Shown: positions 47,564-60,735, counted from the stretch's first letter. The stretch is DNA of 64,000 nt from Gonapodya sp. JEL0774 (GCA_027604505.1 JADIIX010000043.1:98928-162927); one strand, 5' to 3'. Notes: generated by a model not told the origin, from the letters alone. Program-made: numbers and translations.

Positions 47564-49951
47564 CTAAACTCTCCGCATTACACAATAACTCCCCCATCGT
47601 TTCCCCGCCGTCCAGCCGGGGATCCAGGCGGCTCTCGCTACCCACCCCCGCGTTGCCCCTGTGTCCAAGAAATCGGCGCATGTTAGGGAAGTGAAAAACT
47701 CCGCCGAAAAATAGTCTGGTTCGAGGGAAGTAGGGTCGTAGAATGCTGAGTGAGAGGATGACACGGCCGCATGTGACCGGAGGTCGACAATGTAGTCGCA
47801 AGTGTCGAGAGGGACGTATCGGTCGGGTTCTTCGCGGTTCACGTCATTCATGCCCGTCGGACGGAGCCACGTGCCTGGTCGCCAGGTTGTGGTGCTGTGG
47901 GTTACGCTTTCGGTGTGAAAGGAAGACAGATCGTCTTGAAAATACTTTGGGAGGAGACCACGGAACTCGCTCCGTAAGAACGCGAGACGCGCTCCGTGGG
48001 GGAGAAAGTAGTGCGACGGAAACCTATGCCATTCCTTGCCGACGCACACCGTCAGGGTTGCGTTGTAGCGCGAGCTTGACGGGATTTCCGATATGCGTGT
48101 GGCAATATGATCGTGCAAGTCGGCGTACACTGTTAATGGCGCCGAATAGTGCAAGTGGAGGGATGCGGAGCGGAAGACAGAGAGGACAGAGAACAGGATG
48201 AGGAGGGTGGGGATCAAAAGTTTGGAAGTAAAGCCAAGCTGCGTGGTGTGCGATTTGCGATTATTGACTCACGACAGTCATCGATGGTGCATCGCCCTGT
48301 GGCACCGAAATTGCAACCCACCTTCCCCCTCACCACTGTGGATCTAATCCACCGCACGACATCTCCTACACACCACACACTCCACGCGGCGCTGAGAGCA
48401 ACATTGGGGTACGCAACGTACATGAAGCGTTCTTCCTTGTGGCTCTGCAAGGAAAACACAATGAGCCACATCGGGAGAGCGGACAGGCGGAGGAAGGTGA
48501 GAAAATTCAGGCGGGGAGGTGAGTCGTTCGGTGCGCTGGTAGGGCGGACGAGGAGAGAGGAGAGGAACTGGCAGGGCATCGGGCAGGTTTCGTTGATGGA
48601 GGCACATGAATATCCCTTAAACTACTACGAATCACGTACCACAAGTGGCAAGGCAGCCAGCGCGAGCAAAAACATGATGTTCCAGTTGAGAGTCAAGTTC
48701 ACAAGGTAGAACCACCAGGGTTCTGTTCCAAATATGTCGGGACCTCTTCCCGGACCCGAGAACACGTTGTAGAGTACAAGATTGAGAGAAGCGAAAACGG
48801 GCCGACGGTAAAAGAAGGAGTCAATGAGGACAGTAGGGGCCTGGAGGGAGATGTCATGTGGGGTGAAGTGTAGCTGTTTGATGGAGACAATTGCTTACCA
48901 GTATCACAAGCAGCACCACCCCTCCCGCCACTGCCATTCTCCGTACTCCATTTAAGACGGTAGATTGCAAGGTCTCCCCATCATAGGTTGCAACGAAGAG
49001 TTCCTCCAGGACGAATGGTACCACGGAAAGCCCGCTGAAAGGCCAACCTAGGATGACGCCGAGTGCGTACCACGAAACAGTTTCGATAGTGCGGATGGTG
49101 GAGGGTGGTTGAAGTGAGGAGGCGTTTGCGAGGAGCGTGGTGTACATCGCGAAAGTAGAAGGGAGGTAGGCTCTCGGATTCCGTGAAGGGTCCGGGATGT
49201 GAAATGTTGTCATCCTCAACATTGAGTCACGAGGACCGGTACAAGCAAGGTTTGGAACACACACCACTGGTCGATATAAACATTCCCGTGCCAAATATTA
49301 AGATAGTGAGCAGGTAACGGGCCACGCGGGCGTTCCAATGTTGCGCGACCGAATTGCACAGTGAGGACTCGGCGTATGCGGAAACTGTTCCCAGGAGGAT
49401 CCGCATGAGCATAAAAACATGCCGCTAGTAGAATGTTTGGGGTACCACGCTGTGATGAATAAATGTCGGCTGTGACGCAATAGAGAGTGTCTTCACCTTT
49501 GACTTGGCGGGGAAGCTCAACAACCACCCCAACCCAGCGTGGATCCCCACATAAGCCCAACTTCGAATCGCATAATCTGGTGAATATTCCCAGGTCTGAA
49601 GACCGGATCCGTGCTGCAAGTAATGCGTTGGCTCCCAGTAGTTGAATGTTTCGTCACAATCCGCGATTGGAGACGCGACCGCAGAGAGCAAGCGAGAGAT
49701 AAGAATCAGCCGGAAAACAATAGAGAAGTTGGGGAAGTAGATGGGATAGGGACGTGCGCTGGGAGAGTGCCACCAAATTCATTCAATGGGGCGGGCAAAG
49801 ACTCGTCCAAATTTGCGAATCACCTGCCGGTCTGAGGAACTTGAGAGATTCTCCCTGCATTTCCGTCCTTCGCCTTAATTTCGGATGTTTCCGCTTTAGG
49901 CTCTTCCAATTTCTTGACTCCCGCTCCCTTTCTCTGTCTGAGCTCACTCAT
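47564..49951 (-). CDS. alg9: alpha-1,2-mannosyltransferase ALG9 (GT22)
   Basis: ER-lumenal mannosyltransferase that adds the seventh and ninth mannoses to the dolichol-linked N-glycan precursor from dolichol-P-mannose. ATG at 49951 (MSELRQRKGAGVKKLEEPK), spliced in frame at GGCAG/GTGATT to SARPYPIYFPNFSIVFRLIL. The GT22 catalytic loop follows: SPIADCDETFNYWEPTHYLQ (about 49680), then GLQTWEYSPDYAIRSWAYVG. Downstream exons carry AYLPSTFAMYTTLLANAS, GVILGWPFSGLSVVPFVLEE, PTVLIDSFFYRRPVFASLNL, NVFSGPGRGPDIFGTEPWWF and HKEERFMYVAYPNVALSAAW. The last exon (48217-47564) has CVGKEWHRFPSHYFLPHGAR and RSEFRGLLPKYFQ, the ALG9-specific C-terminus. About seven exons, about 600 residues, normal length. 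ALG12 and PIG-B/Z relatives lack that C-terminal stretch. Confidence 0.92.
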
Positions 49952-50480
49952 TGGTGCGCGTCGTCAGGAGTAATTGGTGCTCTCCCCCTCATCGCAACTC
50001 CAGATATCTATATGCCCCACAGTACTATTGTTATAAATGGACAAATGCCTACCGGATACTAACCGAATGAAGGTTCATTTGAGCATTGCTTTAAATAAAA
50101 GTGAACGTTGTTGATCTTTCATCAACGCAACCTTGCCTTTGGTCAAACATGCACCTGTCATACCTTCCATCAAATCAATTCCAAATCTCCTTGCAATCGA
50201 ACTGTGGACGCAGCATCAATACCGATACTCGGATCGCATTAGAAAAGTATAAGACCGTCGAGATTGAGGCTGATTTGGCGTCGTTTGTGGGTCTTGCGCT
50301 CAAATCTGGGTTGTGCCTGGAGCTCCGTTTGAGTGAACATCTCCCTCCCATTTCTACTTCGATTCGTCCTCTAGCTCGTGCACATCTTCGAAAAGTCTCC
50401 GATCTTGGGAACATACCTTCATTTTATCCCCAAATCAATTCATTTAGGCCTCTGCCCTCTCGCGCTCATCAACTCTTCCC
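49952..50480. other. divergent upstream region of ALG9 and POL12
   Basis: About 530 bases between divergent start codons. A 147-codon open frame (50101-50544) overlaps the POL12 start in another frame and has no motif; it is taken as 5' leader rather than a gene. Confidence 0.55.
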
Positions 50481-52950
50481 ATGGCAACCACTGGTACTTC
50501 CCCCGAAGACGTCGTTCGCGAGTTCGGTCAGGAAATTGCCGTAAACAAAAACATTGTCGACCAGTGTGTCACCATATGCCGTCTCTACTCGCTATCGGCG
50601 GAGCAGCTCGCTGCCAAGTGGGAGGCTTATGCAATCACGGCCAAACCCCAGGACGAGAACGACGAGCTCCGAGTACCAACCATGGAACATCTCACCGAAC
50701 TCAAGCGGTCCGTCCAGAAGGAATTTGAGAAGCGTCACAATGCCCAATACGGAATCGATCCCCAAAACTCCTTTGTGCAGCGCAGATTGGCCGACTCTCC
50801 CGATGCTCTCCCCTTGGACGCCGCACCCATGTACAACAAAGATACCTTGAGAGAGCTCCTAGGGGGAGGTGGTGATTTTGGCAGGACTCCCTCCAGCAGC
50901 CGTGCAAGGGTCGCACCAGGGAACAAGGTCACCCCACGAGGTGGTCCTATTGGGACGGGAAGCAGATCGAGCACCACAGAAACAACATCCTACGCTACAC
51001 CAACCAAATCCAGCTACGGGTCTTCTTCGACCTCATCTAGACCGCTACCACCCGCTCCAAGAACCAGCATTCCCTCATCATCATCCTCACTCCTACTGTC
51101 AAGCCCAATTGGGCCCTCTCAAACGCCACAGACCTTCAGATTCGATGACCGTCCGAATCAAGGCAAGCGCGAGGAGATATTCAATCCCCACATCCCTGCT
51201 ACCTCTCCCTCTTTCCCGCCAGACGCGTCTACTATCAATCCTCCCGCCGAGGTTGTGCTCCTCCGCAAAGCACAGCCCGAAGACCTTGCCGACGACATGT
51301 CAGATGACGAAGGTCTCTCAGACAGTGAACGCACCGCACGCGCCAAGGCTCGCGCCGAAGTGGCGCGCGCACCAGCCCCTCGTATCGACCCCTCCCTCGA
51401 GGTCGGATATCGCTACATGTTTGACAAGCTCACTGATGCGGGCGTGGCACTAAACGAACGCATTGACCAGTTATCCACGGCCATCCGGGACGCGAATCCC
51501 ACCATCGAGTTTTTTGCTCATCCGGCGCAACCTCACCAAGAGCCTGTCGTCACTGCCGGTCGTGTGGCTCTGGACACTTCGAACGATGATCCAACTTACC
51601 TCCTTGAGGCATCTCGGCGCGTCGGTGGTGGATGCCGGGTGCCACTCGACCTGTCAGCTCTTGCCAAGGGACCGGGATTCTCCATTTTCCCGGGCCAAGT
51701 CATCGCCGTGCGTGGCACGAACCCGTCAGGCCGCGTGCTTGCTGCGGATAGTATCGAAGTGCCTCCGCGTCCCCCGGTGCCGGTTACTTCCGCAGCAACA
51801 CTTAGCACCATGTATCCTGAGGACACTAGGCCACTGAGGATAATGGTATCGAGCGGACCTTACACTTTAGATGAGTCACTTGCTTACGATGCGCTCGAGG
51901 AGCTGGTCAAAGTCGTGTGCGAGGATAAGCCGGACGCGGTGGTGTTCCTGGGTCCATTCGTTGACGCATCGAATGCGTTGCTGCGAAGAGGCGACGTGGA
52001 CTTTACGGTCGAGGAAATATTTAGAATGGAGGTGGGTTGAGCAGTGGTAGGGGTGCATTCATGTGAGCTGCGAGTTTCCATGCTCACCGCACAGTCCCAT
52101 CCATCTCAAGATCTCGTCACGTCTGGAGCGAATTCTCTCAATCTCACCCCGCACCAAAATTTGCCTAATTCCCTCTACCGATGATGCCCTATCAGACTAC
52201 CTCGTCCTTCCACAGCCGCCTCTGTGTGCCGGTTTAACATCCACCGAAACTGAACGTCGCCGGCGTGAGGCCGGAATTCCTCGGGACCCACGGGTCGTTC
52301 TCCTCCCAAATCCTGCACAGTTCTCTGTCAACGAGGTCGTCATCGCTGCTGGCACAGTGGACGTACTGTTCCACCTCAGCACAGGCGAAGTGTCGAGAAG
52401 TGGAAAACAGAATGCGGTATCTGCTCCCTTGGACACGAACTTCCCCGACGTGGGGAGTAGCTCATCCAAACCACCACCGACGGCTCCATTAGCGCACCAG
52501 AAAGACCGGCTGGCGAGACTGTGCTCTCACCTCTTGCACCAACGGTCTCTTTATCCCCTGCATCCTGCTGGTGGGCCAACGCAAGTACCGACAAATGGGT
52601 TGGCGGACGGCGTAACGGTGACGGTTGAGGCTCCACTTCCTCCGACGAACGTGTCTGCTATGTCATTGCACGCGACGCCAGATGTTATGGTGTTGCCGTC
52701 GCAGCTCCGGTATTTTGCGAAGGACGTGGATGGTGTACTGTGTATCAATCCTGGCAAAGTTTGCAGAGGGAAAGCAATCGGCACCTGTGCCAAATTATCC
52801 GTATGGCCACTCAAAGTGGGAGGAGTCAAGATTAATAGTGCTGAACTTCCGGATGCAATGGAGATGGATAACGAGCATGCCAGGGAGGATCATGAAGTGT
52901 TCGACCACAAGGTGGCAAAGAGAACGAGAGTGGAGATCGTCAAAGTATGA
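50481..52950 (+). CDS. pol12: DNA polymerase alpha subunit B (POL12/POLA2)
   Basis: Non-catalytic B subunit of the polymerase alpha-primase complex; it tethers primase and Pol1 during initiation of DNA replication. Start MATTGTSPEDVVREFGQEIA at 50481, an N-terminal helical domain (about residues 1-90), a Ser/Pro/Thr-rich linker, then an OB fold (VTAGRVALDTSND; FSIFPGQVIAVRGTNPSGRV). The inactivated phosphoesterase fold follows: RIMVSSGPYTLDESLAYDAL, DAVVFLGPFVDASNA and DFTVEEIFRME. One intron (about 52033-52115) joins in frame to ISSRLERILSISPRTKICLI. Then come VYPQPPF-equivalent LPQPPLCAG, VLLPNPAQFSVNEVVIA, HLLHQRSLYPLHPAG, MVLPSQLRYFAKDVDGVLCI and the C-terminal strand VEIVKV. The stop is at 52948-52950. 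About 795 residues. The metal-binding residues of active phosphatases are absent, as in all B subunits. Confidence 0.93.
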
Positions 52951-53124
52951 GCAGATATTGATACCCTGTGCTCGCGGACTGCAATGACAGTCACACTCTT
53001 GAATGTATTCTACTCCGCATCACATATTCACTTGTGAGACATAACTGTGAACCATACTGATTGGCTTAATCACAATCCCATGCAAATGGATTCTGTAGTA
53101 CACTGACATTTTATGTTACAATGT

Positions 53125-56100
53125 TCAAAATGAAGCAGGAATCACAGTGAGAGCCTTCCACCCATCAAAACATTTTGCAGCTATGAAAATGTTCCCAACC
53201 GTTTTCGTTACAACCTTCTCAACGATTTCCCAGTCACCCGATCGCCCATTCTGGGCCTGGTTAAAAGTCCTACGTGCCTGCGCGCTATTCGCCACCCCCT
53301 TGTCCATAGTCGAATTCGAGCGATTAACCGGTTTTCCTTCCATCGGCATATTGATGCGCAGCGATGAACTACCATCTGCACCAATCTTGATCGAGCTGTC
53401 CTTTGTGTGCTCAAAATTTGATGTTTCAGTCCCATCTCCAGAGTCACCAGAGTCGAAGAACACGTCGAATAATTCCATTGCGTCCCATTCATCATCCTCA
53501 TGAAATGTCGTGTCACGAAGGAGCTGTTCCCGAGTCATTGACTTCGGGTCAAATACAGGGCGAGGGAGCGGTATGTAAGGCAAAGTACTCGTACTACTTG
53601 GTACAGGAATGCAAACAACTCTCCGCCGAATCTTGCATTCGATGCGCTCAATAGCATTGATCATTAGCTACCATAATCAACAACAATTCACTCAGCATTG
53701 GATCTCGAACAAATAAGGCAAATCAGGCTCTCACCATGTTTCCGGTAGAGTCAAATGCCTTCACGAGACCTTCCAGGCAACGTGAATGAGGTTCTCCCCG
53801 TAAACGGATCCGCAATCGCAAAGAACCGATCATTACACGATACAGGATGTATAACGTTCGTCTTAAGTCTGAAAACACGAAATCGGATGCGTCAGAATGG
53901 TGACCGGCTGATGTGCCTGAAGCAAACTTACCGAGCGGCAATTCATGCAATTTTTCCGGTTCTTTTTGAGTTGAGGAGAGTTCTCGCTCGTGTGTGTCAT
54001 CAGTAGCCACACCCAACGCTTTCTCAGACGCAGGAGGCCACATAATATCCTTTAGTGCAGTCGTCGTGTGACTATTCTCGCTGTTCTCCTCAAACAAAGT
54101 CTCCGTGATGGTTGGGGACATCTTTGCAGTTCCATCCTCTGAGGGAGCAACCGGGGATGCCACGGATAACTCCACCTGCGGTTCGGCGTCAGCGAGAACG
54201 ACGACGGATTCGACATCAGTCGTTTTGCGCACTTCGACATCGAGGGTGAGGCTCGAGCTCTCCGTGTGACTTGCGGTACTCTGTGTGGGATTCACCGGGC
54301 CCGATTTCTCTTGCTCCGTTGGATCAGTACGGGTGACCAGTGGTCGAGATGCAAAGACTGCAACCGGCGAGTCCAATTGGACTTTGGGATTGGGATCGAG
54401 TGCAGTACGAGCTCGATCAACATTTTGCACCAGATTCGCCTTGCCGAGTGGAAACAGTTCTCCCGGGTCCAAACGTCCTACTATTGCGGCGCCCCTAGAG
54501 GCCGGTTCCACAATGCCTGGCCGCTCTGGTATATACGGTTTCCCAAAAGGTTGATCGACGCTGGGAACTGCCTTTCGCACTATTGCCTTACTCAACGCTT
54601 CTGCCCGACTTCCCTCAGGGCTGGCGACATTCACCGCCACTTTTGGTACCATGCTCTTCTGAGATCCTATTCGGGGCTTCTCATCAGAAGTCAAAAATCG
54701 AAGGGTTGCTTCCATCGGAGTTATTGCCGGAGTTATTGCAATTTGCTCATGTGGCTGACTCGCAGGGATGGATTCGGCGGGGGCTACAACGACAGATTCC
54801 TTGCCCTGCACGTGAGGAGTAATCGTCACCGTCTTCAAGTCGTCTGTTGCCGCGTCTAGCACGTCCACTGGTTCACTCAAAGAAGAGGGTTGAGGTTTTT
54901 TCTTCCTTGTACCAATCTTGTACACCTTTTGTGCCCCAGTGCTGGCTGCTGACGGTTCTGCAGAACTCGGAGATTTAGACGCGACAATATCAGCCAGGGA
55001 GTGCACGAGGGTGTGAACCATTGCTGGCGGATAAGGAGTTGACTCCTCCTTCAAAACTTCAATGGAGCTCGGAAGAGTGAATGGGGTATCGCTTTGGATG
55101 CGACTCAGGCCGTTCGGAACCCCTAGGGGAACAGCTGGTACAGCCACGACTGCGGGAAGTCGCACAGACTCATCGGTCAGTTGTGATAGGTTGGACACCC
55201 GCGTCATCACCTCGGACTGTGAAACTGAAGATATGGCGGTCTCGGCGAGTGGGGGAAACCCGGGAGGTGGTTTCAAACGAAGGAATCTTGCCGAATCTCG
55301 AGCATCGATAGTCCACGGGTCTCCCAGTGGTTGAGAAAGCTCAATCGAGTGGTGATTCGACTTGAAGGGCAAACTCTCCGGAGAAATATTTTCGAATGAA
55401 ACTTGCCTGTCCGTCCTTTCAGGTGCTTGAGAGAGCCTACGCCTTCGTGGATCCCGTCCATTCATTCCAGGTGGATGGAGCTCTGCGATTGCATGAGTCG
55501 GAAGATCTTGCCGTCGAGACGAGTTGACTTGAACAGCGGTATGAGGCCCGAGAGATGATGAATGTCTTTGCCTTCGGTATTCAAACTCCGACCGAGAACT
55601 ATCTGACGAGGAGTTCCGACTGTCTGCGTATCGCCTCTTCTTCCGCCGCCCTCTGTCATCTTGCTCGGAGTATCTCCTTTCGTGGCTCCTACTTCTGCCT
55701 CTCCTCCTGTCTTTCGAATACGGTCTTGGACTCCTACGAGACGATTCTTCTGGTTCTCGAGGCTTCCAACTCGGTTCCCATTCCCGTTTTCTCCTTTCCT
55801 GTGGCTCCGATTGCACGACATGCTTTGGTGGCATGTTGGTCGACTTGTCATGAGATGCTTCGTCTGCAGGAGCGAATGTAGCGTCGACATTTCCACTTTG
55901 AGTGGAAGAAGGCTCGGAGTTTGTGGATGGCACGGTGTTGGACAGCGGACTCGGCCGTTGGGGTACTACAAGCCTATTCACCTTCAGCTCATCTCGAGGC
56001 TTCCGAGCAATAGCGAACCCTGGCACATTCAGCCTTTGGTCTCGATTGGGCGCTTTCGGCGAGGAAGCACTGGGCGGCGCTGGAGGAATAGGATTCCATC

Positions 56101-59100
56101 GGCCGTCACCGGAAGGGGACATAGAGGGTGCTGGGGGCGACTGCGAAGGACGTTGGTTGCGCAAAAGAGGTACCCCAATCTCTGTCGTCTCGAATGGTGA
56201 ACCTTCCGGTAGGGGAAAGTTTGGTGCCGAGACCCACAGTCGCCGTTCATAGGGAGCAACGACATTCTGTCCCTTTTCTGACTGATCAGGGAAACGTGCA
56301 TCCTCAACCACCGGTGAGTGATAGTTCTGAGTTGACCTGAGGTACTCGGCTGGTGACGAAGGACCCTCAGTTGGTGACTGACGACGTTCCACTGGTGACA
56401 AGAGCCCCTCAGGCGTGGACTGCCAGCGACTAGGCTGCGATGAAGTCTGTAAGGGAATGCGCCGTGCTGGGGATGTTAAACTTCGGTGTCGAGATGGAGA
56501 AGGGGTGCGGCCGCCGGATCGGGCCCCACTGACAGGTGTATGGGCTTTCAAGGTGGTTTGGGGAGGAGACTGGCCACTGCAAGGCAATGTTTCTGCATTT
56601 TCCTCATCTGCTTCATGTGTAGATGGCGAGCGGCGACTTCTGGGCAGCGGTGATAGCTGACGAGTTTGAGTGAATGATTCTGGACAACTGGACAGGGATG
56701 CAGCACGTGGAATGGGTGAAGGTGACCTGTCCCCGTTCGGCTGAGAAGGGGATCGAGAAATTTGTCGTCGAAACTTCGGAGGAGTGATGGAGCTGTGCTT
56801 CCGTGTGAGTAACGCAGGGGAATGATGGCGTTGGGGCGGTTGTGGACTGCCAAGGCGTTTCGCCGGTGGGGAAGAGCGGCTCTCGTATGGAGAGTTGGTG
56901 TCAGGGTGGGGTCGTCCATCATTGGCAAGCTGCTGGAAATTGGTTTCAGATGGACTTGGAGATCCACCTGCACCAACAGGCAGCGACCACGCTTCCCGAG
57001 GAGAGGGCGGTGAAACTGGGACCACGGGGGTCACAACGGGACCAACGCCACGCTCCAATAGCACAATGCGAGAGCCTTCTCCTGAAATGGGAGATGGGGA
57101 TCGACGACCAGATCCGGCCCGCTGAAACCGACGCGGAGGACGACGATCATAACCATCGTCATGACCTTGCCTAAGCCGCGATTTCGAACGAGACCTCGAT
57201 TTCGAACGAGAGCCACGTCGACCAACTTGTGGAGGAGAGCCGGTCCGTGACCACCCACGCTTTTCAAGACGGTAGGTTTTGGAACTGTTGAGAGGTCGGG
57301 GCCAAGGACGTCGAGAGCGGAGAGCATCACCTTCGTCGTGATACGGTGACCGATCTCGTGAACGGTCCAAGGCGGTGCGTGAGCTAACGGAGTGGTCTGA
57401 GAGACTCGCCAAGCTTCCTCGACGGTCTTGTCTGGTCTCTCCGGTGTCAGTGTGTTGATCAACTCTGTGCCCATACCCGGAAGAGTATGTATCATCCTTC
57501 GTATTAATCCTTGACCTGCCCTCTGTCGATTCCGTAGTGTAGGTTGATTTAGCCTCGGCAGAACGGGGTTGGGTGTCACGAGTATCAAAACTTCGAACCT
57601 CATCTTGACTGGGTCGTCGTGGCACTCTCCTCGCAGAATGCCCAGACTTCTCCACACTCTGCGCTCTAAAATCACTCCGCCGCCAGCCCCCTTCGGGCTC
57701 TTTCGCGTCCCTGACTGCTCGAGTATCTTCTCTCCGTCCTCGATCTGCTTCTCCCACATAGGTGGTGTCTCCGCTACCGTTGTGTCTCCATCTCCCAACC
57801 GCTTCTCTCACGTTCGTCGCCCCTCTTAAATCGTCGGTCGGTCTCCGCTCCAGTCCCCTTGCTTCGGTGGTGACCACTGTGTGGTCCTTCAGCATCCGCT
57901 CCGGTGCTCTTGTATTGGGGCCTAACCACGTATCGTCACTCCGCGTCCACACCGTTTCCTCTCCATTCGCGGTCACTCGTGCATCGTTGCTCCGCCTCCA
58001 CGACATTCCTCTAAAATCCTCCGTCACTTGTGCATCGTCACTCCATTTGCGCTCCGATTCCTTCGCATCCGTAACAGGTGGTGGTGCAATACTCCAACTG
58101 CGCTCGGGTTCACTTCGGTTCGGAGGCCTCCGCATGCCATTCGTCCGATTCCACTCCTGTTCTCTCACTTTCGTGGGCCCTCGCGCATCACCGTTTCGTC
58201 TCCACGTCGTTTCCCTCATGTTTACGGTCACGCGTTCGTTGTAACTCTGTGTTCGTGACAGTTCTCTCGCGTTGTCGGCTGCTGGTCGATCGTCATTCCA
58301 TCTCTCTGTGGCCTCTCTTGAGTCCGCAGCCACTCGTTCGCCGTCTCTCTGTCCGTAATCCTCTGCTCTAGCGTTGGTCGACACACCGTCAATGTTGCTT
58401 CGTGTACGCTCTGGTTCTCTCGAATTCCCCATGGTCAATTGTGCATTATCACGTTGTCGCCATGTCGCTTCGCTAGCTTCCGTCGTCACTCGTGTTTTGT
58501 CATTCCGTCTCCGCTCCGATTCTCTCGAGATCGGGGCCGCTGATACATCGTCACTCCATCTTCCTCCCAAATCTCTCCAGTCTGTGGATACCCATAAACC
58601 GACGCTATGTCTTCGCCCTAGTTCTCTGGTATCAGTGGCCACTCGCGTATCGTCGCTCCCTGTCCGTTTTGGTTCTCTTACATTCGATCCTGTACCCTCT
58701 CTCGGAGTCACCACCGGCTCTCTGGCATCCATCGGCCCTCGTGCATCATCACTCAGCCTTCGCTCCGACCCTCTCCTGTCCGTACCCACTGGCGTATCCG
58801 GCTTTCTGACGTCCGCCGTCGATCGTGTATCCTCATGCCCGCTTCTCTCTGACTCTCTCGCTTCCGTGGTGATGCTCCCATCCACAGTCCGTCTCGCGTC
58901 ACCCTTCCAAAAGCCCGATTCTTCCTTCTTCGTCTTTGGCGCGTCAGATGTGCCTCTTCGCCAAACCAGGTTCGGTCCCGCGTAGGGACGGCCCAACCGC
59001 TCAGGTGGGCGAGCAGCCACCACTACTGACACTCTCTCTCGCGGGGGCTGACGGTTTACAGTCACGAAACGAGTTGGCTCTGAGTTTGTGGCCCGGTTTG

Positions 59101-60287
59101 CCAAAGATTCGTCGAGGATACCACGAGGCGGCATTCTCGGTTGGACATCCGAAGAGGAAGGCTCCGCAACTGGCAACAAGGGCGACCTTGGCGCAGAACA
59201 GACGCCAGAAGCAGCCACAAAGTTTCCACTTCCATGCGTAGACGAAGCACCGGTACTATCCCTCGTCGGGTCCGATGGGTAATGAAGTGGAAATGAGTTG
59301 TTTGCGGGCGGATGTTCCATTTGCTCCCGTGCCATTCCGACAGATGTTTTCGACGAGTGCCGTGAAGAAGGCGGAGAAGACGAGCCAGTTGAAGGATTGC
59401 TGCTGGACGGTATTGGGAATCGCCGTTCAACGTGATTCAAAGAATCTGGCATGAGGGGAACACTGTCAATCCACCGTCAATCGAAATGCTAGCAAGGGAC
59501 ACTTCAGCCTGCCCACTATGACTACTTTCTTTTCAGAAAGTGGTCCCCCCCCCCGCCCGCGCACCCCGCTGCACCCGGTGTGGTCATTGGGCAACACTCA
59601 CCATTGGGTGTCGATTTCACGGTAGGCGTGAATTCCGGTTTTGAGTGTTCCGCGTATACACTCTTGGAACCATCAGCATGATTAGGAGGTGTCCCTTTGG
59701 TGGCGCGAGCACCCCGAGCTGAGGAGGCCGAATCTAAGGAGAGTCCAGTACTGGCGGAGGGGTGGGGAGCAGGGCCACCTTTCACCAACAAAGTGACCGA
59801 TACCTAAGTCACTCGAGCTGCTCTATATAGACGATTCTAACGTACCTGGTGGCTGGGGTGTACTCGAGATCTCCTGCTGAGAGGTGCTCGACAAGGAGGA
59901 AAGGTGCTCGCTCGAAAAGACGCCGACCTCCTTCCCCATCCACGTTCGTTGCAGCCGCGCTCTTTTCCGCTCCCTCAGAATAGCAGCCGGATCCAGCCGG
60001 GGGACCGATTCCACTTCAAAAGTGGTTTGACTGGTGCCCCTCGCATCATCCTGTTGTTGGGATGATTTCTTCGGCAAAGAGGCCAGCCGTAAGGAGGACG
60101 AGGATGTGGAAAGAGAAACGCTTTCGTGACCGAAAGCAGAAGCCTTGTAAGAGATGGCTCCATGTTCCCCGTGTGTCCCGTTCTGTGCTCCGTTCGCTCC
60201 GTTTGCGCGTTGAGGAGTCGCAATTGATAGCTCCGGGTTACTTTGTGGCTCCAAACCCTCGTTGGATCCGCGTCGGCGCTTCATCAT
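53125..60287 (-). CDS. giant disordered protein with C-terminal Lsm11-like split Sm fold
   Basis: About 2,300 residues, mostly disordered. The first exon starts at 60287 (MKRRRGSNEGLEPQSNPELS), then 59791-59600, then one uninterrupted exon 59452-53723. That exon contains a degenerate Arg/Asp-rich repeat, a Ser/Pro-rich region, an SR-like segment (KDRRRGRSRSHERRYSEQDD, about 55660) and many further low-complexity parts. At the C-terminal end lies an Sm1-like motif, LRIRLRGEPHSRC then LEGLVKAFDSTGNM, which splices in frame at 53732/53667 to LMINAIERIECKIRRRVV. A linker of about 120 residues follows, then VVTKTVGNIFIAAKCF at the very end (stop 53125), where a Sm2 motif would fall. This layout (long N-terminus, Sm1, long linker, terminal Sm2) is that of Lsm11 of the U7 snRNP. 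The Sm2 lacks the usual Arg-Gly, so the assignment is tentative. The join between the second exon and the long exon is not settled. Confidence 0.6.
57480..58890 (-). repeat. degenerate ~19-residue repeat array in the giant protein
   Basis: Roughly twenty imperfect units with the pattern R-E-x-E-R-x-x-x-D-D-x-R-x-x-T-x-x. Examples are REPKRTGSDDTRVATDT, RESERRRNDKTRVTTEA, REATERWNDDRPAADNA and KESERKWSDDAQVTEDF. The array is very rich in Arg, Asp and Thr. The unit length drifts between 17 and 20 residues, so it is an old repeat. Confidence 0.8.
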
Positions 60288-60735
60288 CCCAATATGAGAA
60301 TGGGTCAACGATTCCCGTACTGACCGAATGCACTCCACAACACACAAGGCAGCAAATGAGAAAACACACAATATCACCAAATAAAGTATTGTTGGCACTG
60401 TAAACGTGATACTGAAATTATTGTAGTCTTATCGAGAATCTTTTTGTCGGTCAGGACGGGAAGCGGAGGGGGTAGGAGGGGCGGAAGAACTGGTGTCAAC
60501 ATGATCGTCCCCGTGAGAGTTTTCACCAGTACTTCTTTGTTTCTAGATAATAATAGACAAGCGTGACTGTTGCGCGAAAGTGGAGAAGGTGTTTAAAGTT
60601 TCTCTACTGGTTGGTTTTGCCTCCATTGTAAGACTCCCTTCGGTGATCGGCACGCGGCTCGTCCCCGCTTGTGATCATCATTCCCAACCAGACCGACCCA
60701 CCCTCTTTCACTGAGAAAACTTGCTCTATTTGGTG
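60288..60735. other. divergent upstream region, no gene seen
   Basis: About 450 bases between the divergent giant-protein and amidase genes. An open frame continues upstream of 60287 on the minus strand (to 60398) with a hydrophobic stretch, but the ATG at 60287 fits a nuclear protein better. Confidence 0.5.

Noticed and set aside
50101-50544. 147-codon open frame upstream of POL12
   Set aside because: Overlaps the POL12 start in another frame and has no motif; more likely leader sequence.
57762-58985. long plus-strand open frames (160 and 203 codons)
   Set aside because: They lie antisense to the repeat array of the giant protein and mirror its biased composition.
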